Source: Amblyornis subalaris (lineage: Eukaryota > Chordata > Aves > Passeriformes > Ptilonorhynchidae). Taken from it: a DNA stretch of 64,000 bases. The notes below the pieces were generated by a model. It ran no database searches. It had not been told where the DNA came from and saw only the letters and a list, made by a program, of their open reading frames with translations. Position 1 is the first letter of the stretch; every line of letters starts with the position of its first letter. Positions 51,463-62,114 of the stretch are shown one piece after another. The translations under genes were made by a program, and so were the position numbers. The stretch covers positions 1-64,000 of the forward strand of contig JACAXG010000122.1 in NCBI GenBank assembly GCA_018881555.1, in the 5' to 3' direction.

Positions 51463-51640
51463 CCCCCTGGACTGTGGAAAGTAGTGTGTTAAGAGCCTTC
51501 CTGCCTCCTTATTTCTGGACTTGTGGCTAGCCTATGCCGGGTGTGAGTATTTCTCAGTGCTAATAACTGCACGGGCGATATCCCTCGTTGGTTTGGTGAC
51601 TTTGCACCCCCAGAATGGCTTCTTCTCAAAGGAGGTTTTG

Positions 51641-52469
51641 GGAAAAAACCATGAAGGGAATTAGCCTCAGGAGAAACAGCACCTTAAGCCATTAGAAAGA
51701 ATATTGATTTTTTTATTCTTTTTATGTACTGAAAGAAAATGCTAAGTTTTTTGTCTCATTAAACAGACCTTGGTAAATTTAAAATTAATGGGCTTTAGAC
51801 ATTGTTGGAAAGTAAACCTATATAAGAATATTTTATTCTCTCTTTATTCATCCAAAATGCAGATATACAGGAAATGGCTAAACTGGCTTAGTGATTGCAA
51901 GGAGTTATAAATATTAATAAAAATAACGTTATAACTATTGATTTGCATGCTATTCCCTCATGGAAATGGCAATATTTTGATTACAGGATTTTCAGAGTTT
52001 CTCCTCTTTTTGTATGTAGTTACACCTGTGAAACCATCCTCATCTGCCCCCACCCACATAATTTTTCTCTTTAATTGAATGTTGGATTATACCCCAAAAA
52101 TACTGATCTCCTTTAAGCTTCAATGGGGTATTTTATTCTGTGGGAGACACCTTAAGCATTTTTACTAAGCTAGTTGCTGACGAGGTGATGACTCAATTCA
52201 GTCTTAGCAATGCAGAAGATACAGCAACTTTGGGGACAAGACAAAGAATACTGTTCATATGCACACAGAAGTGACTGCATCTAGTTACTGTGGACTGAGT
52301 CCATATTTTTGGCTCTGCCAAGACAGCACTGCTTTATTTTGTCAAACAACTAGAAACTAGAGAGTCTTATATCCTCTTTTCTACCTATGTAGAAGAGGTT
52401 CAAAGAATCTGCTAGGAAGTATAAGAGTCTATATAGGATTCCTATGATTGTGTAAAACAATTCAGAACC
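51641..52469. other. AT-rich unique DNA, no gene seen
   Basis: No coding region or recognised repeat. Confidence 0.5.
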
Positions 52470-52795
52470 ACAGACTCATAGAATCATAGAACATCTCAAA
52501 CTGGAAAGGACTCCTAGGAAACATCAAGACCAACTCTCTGTTTCTTGCAGGAATGCTTGAAAGTAAATCATATAACTAAGAGCATGAATGTCTGTTGTCC
52601 AGACATTCCCTGAACTCTGACAGGGTTGGTGCCATGACCGCTGTGCTGGGGATCCTGTTCCTGTGACTGACCATGCTCTCAGTGAAGAACCTTTTCTTAA
52701 TTTCCAATCTGAATATACCTTGATGTAGCTTCATTCTGTTTCTTTGTGTCCTATTGCTGGTAACTAAAGAGAGGAGATCAGTGCCTCCCACTACA
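52470..52795 (-). mobile_element. CR1 LINE 3' end, 5'-truncated
   Basis: Begins with the CR1 terminus in minus orientation (ACAGACTCATAGAATCATAG). Further blocks are TCAAACTGGAAAGGACTCC, CCTGAACTCTGACAGGGTTG, CATGACCGCTGTGCTGGGGA, GAAGAACCTTTTCTTAA and AGAGAGGAGATCAGTGCC. It is 3' untranslated region only and is strongly mutated. Confidence 0.85.
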
Positions 52796-55740
52796 AGCAA
52801 TTTGTGCAAAGCTTTCCCCCTTCCTCTTTCCCAGACTCACCAGCAACGTTTCTTCTGAATAAAGACATAATTAACAGGAGTTGTTATAACATCAGTGACA
52901 GTTAACAAATGTCACCGGAGTCCTCATCAGTTATTTCAAGAGGAAAAACTCAAAAGTTTTCAGCTGTGTACCAGAGGAAGTTACGGTGCAAGTTTTCAGA
53001 AACCTCGCCAGTTCAAATTTTTGTTCTAGGAAAGATGATGGTGTAAACTGTATGATTTCCACTGGCACATATCACCTGAAGCTGTATCTTGAGGAACTTG
53101 GACATTTATTTACACCCCTGTATAGCAAATAATACTATGTATATGCACTGATCTTCATAGATGAGGAAATAGTGCAAGAGTGAGTGAGAGCTCAGACATA
53201 GCCCCTTTCTATCCTTTCACCGCATCCTTTCACTGCTCCACCAAACCAGAATGGTGTTCAAAAGCAGCTACTCATTTCTTGGTAAAGACAATCCTCGTAC
53301 CTTATTACTGGCATGTGCATCAGTGTTTTCTTTGTGGATCCCATGCTCATTAGCTTTCTCCTGTTTCCTCCCCTCTGACCTGACTCATAGAAATGAGAAG
53401 TGGTTATTATGCATCCCAAAGCTATTATGAGAGCAGACACAGGAAGTATAAGAGATATTTAATAGATTTCTTAAAAGTTTCATATTAGTCTCTATGGCAG
53501 GAATGCTTGGTCAATCAATCAAACCTCTTTGTAGTCTCAAATTACCTGTCAGCTATCTCAAAACACTACCAGTATTTTAACAATGTTCCTGTGCCTTTTT
53601 TTAGGAATGCTTCTGATAAGATTTTAATTGACATATTTATGGAAGTAGGTTGAGTACTTAAAAATTACTTTGATGGTTATATTTACTAGCAAATTATCAG
53701 ACATATTGAAGTGTCCTATTTTTCAAGGCACCTCATTCTAGAAAAACTCCATTTCTTTGTCTGCTGTATAACAGCTCACAGACTCTCATCATGTAGTTAT
53801 CATTATGAGAGAGAATTTGCTGTGGCAGATATCTAAAAAGCACTGCCAGCCAACAAACCTTTAAAAGTCACATTTTCCTCCAGAGAAATTCACTGAGTCA
53901 TCATAATATGACAAGTGTGTGATTTCTTCCTAAACCCAATAGGTATTGTAAAACACTGAAATTACAGAGTTTATTTCAATGAGACTGAGTGAGACTGAGG
54001 TATTTGAGAACAGAAAGAGTTTAGATGACAAGGATGGAGAAGAATTAAACAGGAAAAAGTGGGAGGAAAATCCAGAAGCAAGAATAGAAGAAAGTAAAAA
54101 AAAAAAAATCCCGAGCACACAAACCCAAAAATTCTGCCCAGTTTGAAAGTAAAATCTGAAGTGAGTTGGAAATTATGTATTTTTCAATCCTCTGAAGTGG
54201 AAGAAATACATATTTTAGTAAAATTTAGAGATAGTTCTGTGTTACTTCTGAAAACATAAAAATTACAAAGACTTCAAAAGTACAAGCAGAGTCTTAGGAG
54301 GAAAAGACCTGGAGATTCATTATGTTTAATCTGCATCTCAGTTAAATATGATTAGTATAATATGGAATTTCTATCTAATAATCTACACAACTACCAAAAA
54401 TTTATAAGAACTTGCAAACTACCACACACCTTAAAGTATGTGTGTTTCTGTTCATTTAAATTTCTATTAATTAAAATGAAGGTTCTTTTAATTTCTGTTC
54501 CAGGTTTTACTAATGGAGAAATAAAGTAGTACTACATACATGTAGCAAATTAAAGCCTTTCTGTGTTATCCTAAACTTTTTCTTCTGACCATCTTTCTCG
54601 GCCAGGAATCTGTTGGCCTGTAAAATCCAGACCTCTGTTTCATGACTATGCAGCTTTACATTTCTCTCATTTATTCAAATGGCTGAAAAGGAAAAAATTC
54701 TTTGTCCAGAAGGTCACACAAAACTTATTTCAAGGACTGGAGCTTTCCTCTTGAATATGGAATAAGATATGGTATTTTCCCCATTTTATTTAGCTATGCA
54801 AAGGCTATCTCTCCCAGGTGACCTGACACAGACCTAGTCAACACCATCCATAATGAAAATCAATGGCACCAAGTCACTAAACAATTACTCCATCTTCTTT
54901 AAAAATGCACAAGTCTTAAAAAAAACAAGGATTCAGAGACTGATTAATTTGCCATTTGCTTTGGAGATTGCACAAGTTGCATTATTTAAGATGTTGCCTT
55001 TTCTTTGTGTTCTCAAAGGATGGACCAAGATCAAAGTCTCATAGAATGTTGTGTCTTCTGAACAAAAAAAAAAAGTGGTGACTAAGTGATGGGAAATACA
55101 GATCTGAGCCAAGATTGTAGAAGTTTTGTAAATACCTGTTTGTGTAGCTTCTTAATAAACATTTTTCTTCTGCTCACAAAACACACATTGATCTAGTTTT
55201 CAAACTTCCAAATCTGAGTTGATACTAAAGAAGGCATTTTAGATGGAATAATTTAAATGCAAACCCAGAAAAATACCAATAAAAATAATTAGAAATTACA
55301 ACCAATGATGACTAGAACCAAGTGCTAAAGAATCCTTTCAAAGATGGTGTTTTTAAAAGTGTTTCTAAACACTGAGAATTTAGCAGACCTATACTTTTTA
55401 TAGGCTCCTAATAAACTTCCAAATTCAAACCAATTAATGATTTCACAATTTCATCACAATCTTCCAAACGGGCGGACTGCATACTTTTTCATTTCACAAA
55501 AGATCTTCTCTAGAAGACTCTGTTATGGTGTATAGCAGATAGTTGGAGGAAACTGCACATGTAGGGTAATCAGGATACTAAATGCAAAAACTGAGGTGGC
55601 AGTTTCTGTATTTGCCTAAATCCAAAACTAATTCCTAAATCTGTTTTTCAGAATTAATGCCCTACATTCAAAAGCACTCTACCTTGCTTTAAGCGAAATT
55701 ACGTCACAGAATCAAGAAGTTTTGTGACGAAAAATCTCAA
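52796..55740. other. AT-rich unique DNA, no gene seen
   Basis: No coding region or recognised repeat apart from A-runs at about 54096-54108 and 55061-55072. Confidence 0.5.
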
Positions 55741-56010
55741 GATGGAGGGAGACTTTTTACCACAGCCTGGTTTAGCAGGAAAAGGGATAATTAGTTTTAA
55801 CTGAAAGAGAATAGATTTAGATTGGATATAAGGTGTAAGTTTTTTATGGAGACTGGTTACCCAGAGTCATGGATGCCCAATCACTGGCAGTGTTCAAAGT
55901 CAGGCTTTTATCCAGCGAAAGATGTCCCTGCCTGCGGCAGGGCGTGGAACAGATTACCTTTAAATATCTCTTCCAACCAAAACTCTTCCATTACTCTAGG
56001 ATTTCATGAC
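55741..56010 (+). mobile_element. CR1 LINE 3' end, 5'-truncated
   Basis: Plus-strand CR1 3' region: GGGAGACTTTTTACC, TAGATTTAGATTGGATATAA, GGATGCCCAATCACTGGCAG, TGTTCAAAGTCAGGC, GATGTCCCTGCCTGCGGCAG and CTCTTCCAACCAAAACTCTT. The terminal ATTCTATG units are decayed (ATTACTCTAGGATTTCATG). Confidence 0.88.
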
Positions 56011-58032
56011 TTTTCAAGTTATTTTGACTTATCCTTGACACTTGAATAAAGAAGTCCAATAACAACACCTTGCAGTGGTAGACATGTAGCTGTTCAAGTC
56101 CAAAACTACTTTAGATATCTAAATAAAGAATCATTGAAAGGTGTTGGTTATAGCTCTTACATGGAAGGAGATCAATGCAGAATAAAAATGGGTCCTCTGA
56201 CTTTACTGTGTTGCTGAGCCTGTACAACAATGACAGATAGAGATGGACATATTTTTTTTCAGAATTATGAAAAAGATCTGATGAGTCCTGTCTAAGATAG
56301 GAAGAAGTGTAATAGATAGTTTCCTTGAAAGAAGGATGTGCTGCTTCCTTCTGCAAGCAGAAATATAATGATTGTGAGCATGTTAATGGTCAAAGTTTGC
56401 CCTAGCTGCAAGGAATGATCTCAGCAGGAAAAGGAAGAGGTTTTCAGTCTTATATAAAATCTTGACTGTTCACTTTCTCCCTCCTGATTTCTCTCCTACT
56501 TCTTTAAAGTATCATCTATACCGCTGTGGATCTACTGTTCACACTGAGTTTTTCGACAGGGGACCATATGCTTTAAACAGCAGCTTTCTTTCCAGTACGC
56601 TTGATTTTTGATTCTCTACATTTACACGCACCTTAAAAGATAGATACTAGTATAAATAGTATATACTTATGTGTATATATATATATGTTTTTATATAATG
56701 TATGTATTGTATATATGTATCTATGCATATAAACTTTAATGTCTATGTAGTTATTTCATTCTCTTTTTTTTCAATTGCTTTCAATTTATTCCAAAGTCTT
56801 GCTATGCCCTAAAACATCTCATGCAACCTTTATACTATTATAAAATATCTTCTACTATTCTCTATATAGTACCAAACTTCTGCTGAGTTTTCATTTGTCC
56901 CTCTCAGCACAGAAATGTGTATTTGGATGAACTTCCGCTTTTGTTCCTGAAATTATTATTTCTGCCCTTCAACAGGTGTGCTGTTCAGTTGTCAGTGACC
57001 TTTTCTGTGGGAGCATTTTTGTAACCATTACAAAGGCAACACTTTTGTGATCTGATTTCTGTAATATCTGACTAATTTATTTCAAATTCATTTTTTCAGA
57101 AATAGGGATTGCTCCTGCAATATTGTTGGCTGAAATCACAGGATTAGCCACAGACTGGTGTACAATAGCAATGAAATATCCTGTACTGTGTAGTGACAAG
57201 TCAAAATAACTGTTTGCTACGATATGGCATTACCAGAGCTACCAGAACCATCAGCGCTCTGATGCTGGGATATATTTAGGCACCTAAAAGTATTGATCAT
57301 GCACCATCCAACTCTCTTATTAAATCAGTGAGAACTGCTTGATTATCAAGGCTTTTGTAAAATCAAGCTGTCAATTCAGTGACATAAATGTAGATTTATA
57401 AATCAAACTTTAGACACCACTTTTTTTTTTTATTTGACCCTAGGAGACAAGCATGACAATATTAAAGGTCATGTGCAAATCAAAGAAAATTGACAAGAAT
57501 GTTGTTTCTGACATAGATTTTAATGACTGACTCTGAAGTGGTAGGAAACCACAAGTCGTAAAGTAGTTTCTTTCCTAAATCAATTTGTCTGTGATTCGTA
57601 TTATTAATACAAACACTTGATATGACATTGAATGCAACTTTTAAAATAAGAGCATTTCTTCTTTTCTTTCAGAAAGTCATAGTAGCTGATTTTTTATGTT
57701 TGTTTGCTTGGTGTCTGAGTGAATGCTCTTGATATTTTCTTCGGTTAAAATTAACACTGCCAAAACCCAAGGACCTTTGCTTCTTTGAGACTGTATTAAA
57801 TAATTCATACTGCAAAATAAACTCTAAGTCCTTGCTCAGAATAATAAAAAAAATTGTCTTTAAATATCTGCATTTTGTCAAGTTGATGCCTCCAGACTGC
57901 TGTCTAAACTAAATGAGCTATGAGGGAACTGTGGTGACATAGCCCTCTGCAGTGTAAAAGCCTTAAGTACAATGATATTGCAGGACTAATCCTGTAAAAC
58001 TGACGGATTGCGGAACTGAAGCTATAAATCTT
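56011..58032. other. AT-rich unique DNA, no gene seen
   Basis: No coding region. A TA-rich patch lies at 56640-56735, with alternating TA and GTATATAT runs. Confidence 0.5.
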
Positions 58033-58425
58033 ATGAGGAGTGGCTGAGGGAATTGGTGTTGCTTAGCTTGGAGAAAAGGAGGATCAGGAGTGAAGTCTTC
58101 ACTCTCTACAACTCCCTGAAAGGAGGCTATTGAGAGCTAGGAGTTGGTCTCTTCTCCCAAGTAACAAGCAACAGGACAAGAGGACATGACTTCAAGTTGC
58201 ACCAATGGAGTTTTAGATTGGATATTAGGAAAAATTTTTTCGTTACATTGATTATCAAACATTGGAATGGGCTGCCTAGGGAAGTGGTTGTGACACCATC
58301 TTTAGAGGTATTTTAAAAAGTGTGGTGCTTAGAGACATAGATTAGTGATGGACTTGGCACTAGTGAGTTAGTTGAACCCTATAATCTTAAAGGTCTTTTC
58401 CAACCTAAATGATCCTATAACTATG
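58033..58425 (+). mobile_element. CR1 LINE 3' end, 5'-truncated
   Basis: Plus-strand CR1 3' region in the expected order: TATGAGGAGTGGCTGAGGGA, GCTTGGAGAAAAGGAGGATC, CTCTACAACTCCCTGAAAGG, GGTCTCTTCTCCCAAGTAAC, TTTAGATTGGATATTAGGAA, GGGCTGCCTAGGGAAGTGGT, CTTAAAGGTCTTTTCCAACC and TAAATGATCCTATAACTATG. It is well preserved relative to the other tails here, but carries no coding part. Confidence 0.9.
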
Positions 58426-58520
58426 GATCTATTTACTGTGTGCATGGTTGAATGGAATTTTTCCTCTCTTACTAGTTGCACACACATTTGTTCCAGAGAA
58501 GTGCCTGTGACTGTAAGATT

Positions 58521-58552
<32 letters not shown>

Positions 58553-59511
58553 GCAAGTATGCTTACTAGTTAGTTCTGCTCATAGGGTCAGTAAGAAAGA
58601 AATCAGAATTGATCCTAATGTTGCTTAGGCCTAGGCAAATACAACAACAAATGTCTGTAGAGATTCTTCTAGATGTCAGAACCTATTCTCATCTGAGGAG
58701 GAGAAATACTGCATGTATCTCAACTGGCTGGAGTGAAGAGAGAGAAGGCAGTCTTTCCATTAAGATTCATGACTGGGGTTTCTGTAATGGGGAATTTGTT
58801 GCTGCCCTTACCATTTTTCTCACTTGGCATGGACCTCTGTTTGGTGCATGAGACCTCACCAGCACTTCTGCACAGGGCCTAAGGCTGCAAGAAAAGAGAA
58901 AAAGAATAAAGATGTATATTCAACTTTAAAACATGAGTTGTCCCATGCGATTACTCTCAGACTTTGATGGAGAAATTAGTTTAAAATGTGCATAGCTTTC
59001 TGAAAGATCACATTGTGTTCCAGGCAGGGTTAGGCAGTGAGATCCCAGGGTTGTGCACCCAGGCACTCACTCTGGACACAGGCTGTTGGTGGGTAAGTGC
59101 ACACCTGCACATGTCGCACAGTGTCTGTCACCAGCCCTTCCTGCAGAAACCATCCTGCTCACACACCCCAGGGTGTGCAGAGGGATGGGACATACTCTGG
59201 CTCCTGCTGACAGCTGGGGAGACAGCAAAGCATGCGTGACAGGAAACACACGCTGCAGGCTTTCTGTTGTGCTTTCATGAAGTACCCAACACAATCTTAG
59301 CGGAATTATTTGCAGAATATTTGTACTATTTTTAACCTGCTTTATACTTGTCAGTTTGTAGCATTTTTACTTTTTCATTTTTGTTGTTCTGAAGTGCTAA
59401 CACAAGTCAATACTACCGAGGTTATTTGCAGAAATTACAGCATGTATTCATATTGTGACTTTTTTAGGTAACTGGGTCAAATAATTTACATTAAGGTTAA
59501 AATGTTATTAT
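58426..59511. other. Unique DNA, no gene seen
   Basis: Contains the TA microsatellite below and a GC-richer patch at 59000-59280, which opens overlapping frames on both strands that match no known protein. Confidence 0.5.
58527..58552. repeat. TA dinucleotide microsatellite
   Basis: Thirteen uninterrupted TA units. Confidence 0.92.
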
Positions 59512-60496
59512 GAAGTTGTGGTTTGACACTGGCTAAACGCCAGGCACCCACGAAAAAGCTCACTCACTCACTCACTCTCCTCTGCTCTGCAACTCGACAG
59601 AGGAGAGGAAATTTAACAAAGGGTTAATGAGTTGAGATAAGGACGGGGAGAAAACACTTCAAGGGCAAAACAGGCTCAATTCAGTGACACAAAGTGAATT
59701 TATTACTAACAAGATCAGAGTAGGAGAATGAGAAGTAAAATAAGCTCTTAAAAACACCCTTTCCTCTCCCCAACCTCTCCCTCCTTCCCACTGACGGAGC
59801 AGGGAGACAGGATGGGGATTTTGGTCAGCTCACCCAAGATCTCCTTTCCACTGCTCAGGGAGAGGAGTTGTTTCCCTGCCACACCGTGGGGTCCCTCCCA
59901 CGGGAGACAGTTCTCCGCGAACTTCCCCAGCGTGGGTCCACTCTCACAAGCAGCAGCTGTGACAGTCCTCCCAAAACTGCTGCGGCGTGGGTCACTGTGC
60001 CACTGGGTGCAGTCTTCCAAGCACAGGCTGCTCCAGCCTGGAAGCAAGGCTCTCTCTCCAATGGGAGTTCCTCTGGATCACAGCGTCCTGGTGGGCACCA
60101 GGCGTGGGCACCTTCCCATGGGCTGCGAGTGGATCTCTGCATCCCCCGTGGGCCCCCATGGGCTGCAGGGGGACAACTGCCTCACCATGGCCCTCACCAC
60201 AGGCTGCAGGGACATCTCGGCTCCGGCGCCTGGAGCACCTCCTCCACTCCTGCACTGACCTTGGTGCCTCCGTGGTTGTTTCTCTCATATGTTCTCACTC
60301 CTACTCTCCTCTAGCTGGAAAATTACAACTGCTCACAAACTTTGTTACGATTTCTTCTTAAATCTGTTATCACAGAAGTGTTACCATTATCTTTAATTGG
60401 CCCAGCCTTGGCCAGCAGCAGGTCCATCATCAGAGCCATCAGGGATGTGGCCCCCCAGCTACCAAAAACCAGGCCCTGCAAAACCAACACAGAAGT
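59512..60496 (-). mobile_element. Solo ERV LTR (ERVL-like) with 5-bp target duplication
   Basis: A perfect 5-bp repeat GAAGT (59512-59516 and 60492-60496) flanks a 975-bp LTR at 59517-60491. On the minus strand it starts TGTGTTGGTTTTGCAGGG and ends GTTTAGCCAGTGTCAAACCA + CA. AATAAA lies at 59699-59704 (minus strand). The middle, 59870-60250, is GC-rich and holds diverged, tandem-like blocks of CCAGCGTGGGTCC and CCATGGGCTGCA type. These open long chance frames on both strands, up to 148 codons, that are not genes. The overall block order is that of a very common avian LTR. A 5-bp duplication fits ERVL or gamma-like elements. No internal region adjoins, so it is solo. Confidence 0.9.
59699..59704 (-). 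promoter_or_regulatory. AATAAA signal of the 59517 LTR
   Basis: AATAAA on the minus strand, about 180 bp before the LTR 3' end. Confidence 0.55.
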
Positions 60497-61413
60497 AAAA
60501 CTCAACTCTCTGTAACTCTATGCTACACAGAAAAATCACTGTAAGAAAATACAGTGCCGTCACTTTCAGAAGACTTTATTATCACTAGGAAAGAAGAAGT
60601 AATTAAAAATAAAATTCATAATTAGAAGTTCCAAACCTATCAATAAAAATACAGAGTCAAAGCGACTGTAAACATTAGCAAAAGATTGTGTCATAGAGCC
60701 TCCAAAAGTCCTACTTTCATGGCAGGTTAATTAAAAATTAGAAAGCACTAAAATTAGTTGCCATCTCTAAGGGATCCATACAGTTCAATCTAGATATAAC
60801 TTTACATCAAGAATTTGCCTGCTTTTATTTCTCTTTTCATAATTACAATATAAAACAATAATTTTCATTACAATGTAATGGACCTGTCATGAATGGACAA
60901 TAACTTCACAGTCCTGTGTTTCAGCAATTCAGGATAACGTCTTTATTTGGTTTCCCTTGGCAAGTGGTGATTTTGAAATTACTTTTCTTCAGTGGAAACA
61001 TCTAAAAAAGAAGTATCTCATTCACTTCTTCATCTCGCTTTGTTTTCAAAATTCTGGGGGCATTAGAGTCTGTTAAGTAAAAAGAAAAAGCCTGATCTTC
61101 CTATGGGCATTCACATTTTTTGGGGTGGTGATCTGAAACCAGAACAATCGAGAGTATCCAAACTATGGTGGTCTTTGTGAAACAAAGGTGCTGTAAAACT
61201 ACTAGACAATTTTTGACATTTTTTTCTCATACTGGATAAGATACACATAGAAAGATATCTTTTTGTGCAACTGATACGATGGGGAAGGATAACTGATACT
61301 ATTCAATGAAGGCATGTTAGTGCAACTCAGGCTTCAAAAAATCTTCATTATATGCTTTCTGAACATCTATGTAAATTTGCTTGTGTATAACAAAGGAGAC
61401 TCCTACTCTATAG
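60497..61413. other. AT-rich unique DNA, no gene seen
   Basis: No coding region or recognised repeat between two solo LTRs. Confidence 0.5.
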
Positions 61414-62008
61414 CTGAGTTGTAGGTTCACTTTCCCTTTAAATCTTACTACAGGAGTGCTTCTCCGACGCTCCTGGCATCACATCGGATGTTCTCAATCA
61501 GAGAGGAGGAACAGACGCAGCCTTGACAATTTATTGCTAAAATAACAAACAGACTTCAGTCTCAGTGCGGCGTGAGATTTCAACAATACACTGTAAAATG
61601 GCGAATGTCACAGGACTTAGTGTTGAACAAGAATTTATAATGTTTGAGACCAATAGGTTACTGAGACGACTATTGTTTGGACTTTTTGACCTATCTTAGC
61701 TGGACCCGCCACTTGCAATGCGGCAGTTTTTTGGCCAATCACTCATCATGTCACGTACTCATAGATACCTCTATTGTAACATCTAAATTCTTAACTTAAA
61801 CTATAACTTGACTTAACTTAAAGTATAAAGTTAAAACCCTTTACCAAAAACACCCAAAACGTGCTTTTTGCTTATCACTGTGAAAACACAGAACTGTAAC
61901 CCTCTGCTTAAAGCCATAAATCACTGTTAATTAAGCTAACCCTAACTGCTTCCAAGGTTGTAAATTGAACACACTGTCGGCTTTACTTCTCCATTTCCTT
62001 CACTGAGT
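61414..62008 (-). mobile_element. Solo ERV LTR with 6-bp target duplication, relative of the 18101/39314 family
   Basis: A perfect 6-bp repeat CTGAGT (61414-61419 and 62003-62008) flanks a 583-bp LTR at 61420-62002. On the minus strand it has canonical ends: TGAAGGAAATGG at the start and GTGAACCTACA at the end. TTATAAATTC (about 61631-61640) is TATA-like and AATAAA lies at 61530-61535, about 100 bp later. A block around 61700-61740 (ATTGGCCAAAAAACTGCCGC ATTGCA on the minus strand) resembles the block ATTGGTGCAAAAAATCCCGC ATTGCA of the 39314 LTR, suggesting a distant common origin. U3 contains an unusual run of TTAAGTT/AAGTTA-like motifs at 61790-61832. It is solo, as no internal region adjoins. 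Confidence 0.87.
61530..61535 (-). promoter_or_regulatory. AATAAA signal of the 61420 LTR
   Basis: AATAAA on the minus strand, about 100 bp after the TATA-like TTATAAATT. Confidence 0.65.
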
Positions 62009-62114
62009 AAAACTGGAAATTACAGACTCCAAGCTTTGCCCTGCTTCTTTATAGATCCTGTATTGATGATATTATTTCCTAGAAGCACAATTTGTATGTC
62101 AGTATCCTGATGTC

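Larger units (their letters stand above)
51150..51640 (+). mobile_element. GC-rich ERV LTR, plus strand, ends approximate
   Basis: A sharp GC-rich island in AT-rich DNA with promoter architecture. An inverted CCAAT box (GATTGGTTGCGG, near 51360) is followed by a TATA-like TTTAAAA (51391-51397), a C/T-rich leader, AATAAA (51457-51462) and a 3' part with GTGCTAATAACTGCACGGGC. The likely left end is TGTAGTGTTCTCCC at 51152. A TTTGGTGAC motif (51592-51600) resembles the start of the avian retroviral primer-binding site for tRNA-Trp; if real, some leader sequence is retained and the LTR ends just before it. No target duplication was found. Confidence 0.72.

Noticed and set aside
59812..60361. Overlapping frames of 95 to 148 codons on both strands
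   Set aside because: They lie inside the GC-rich middle of the 59517-60491 solo LTR; open frames in several phases at once are expected there.
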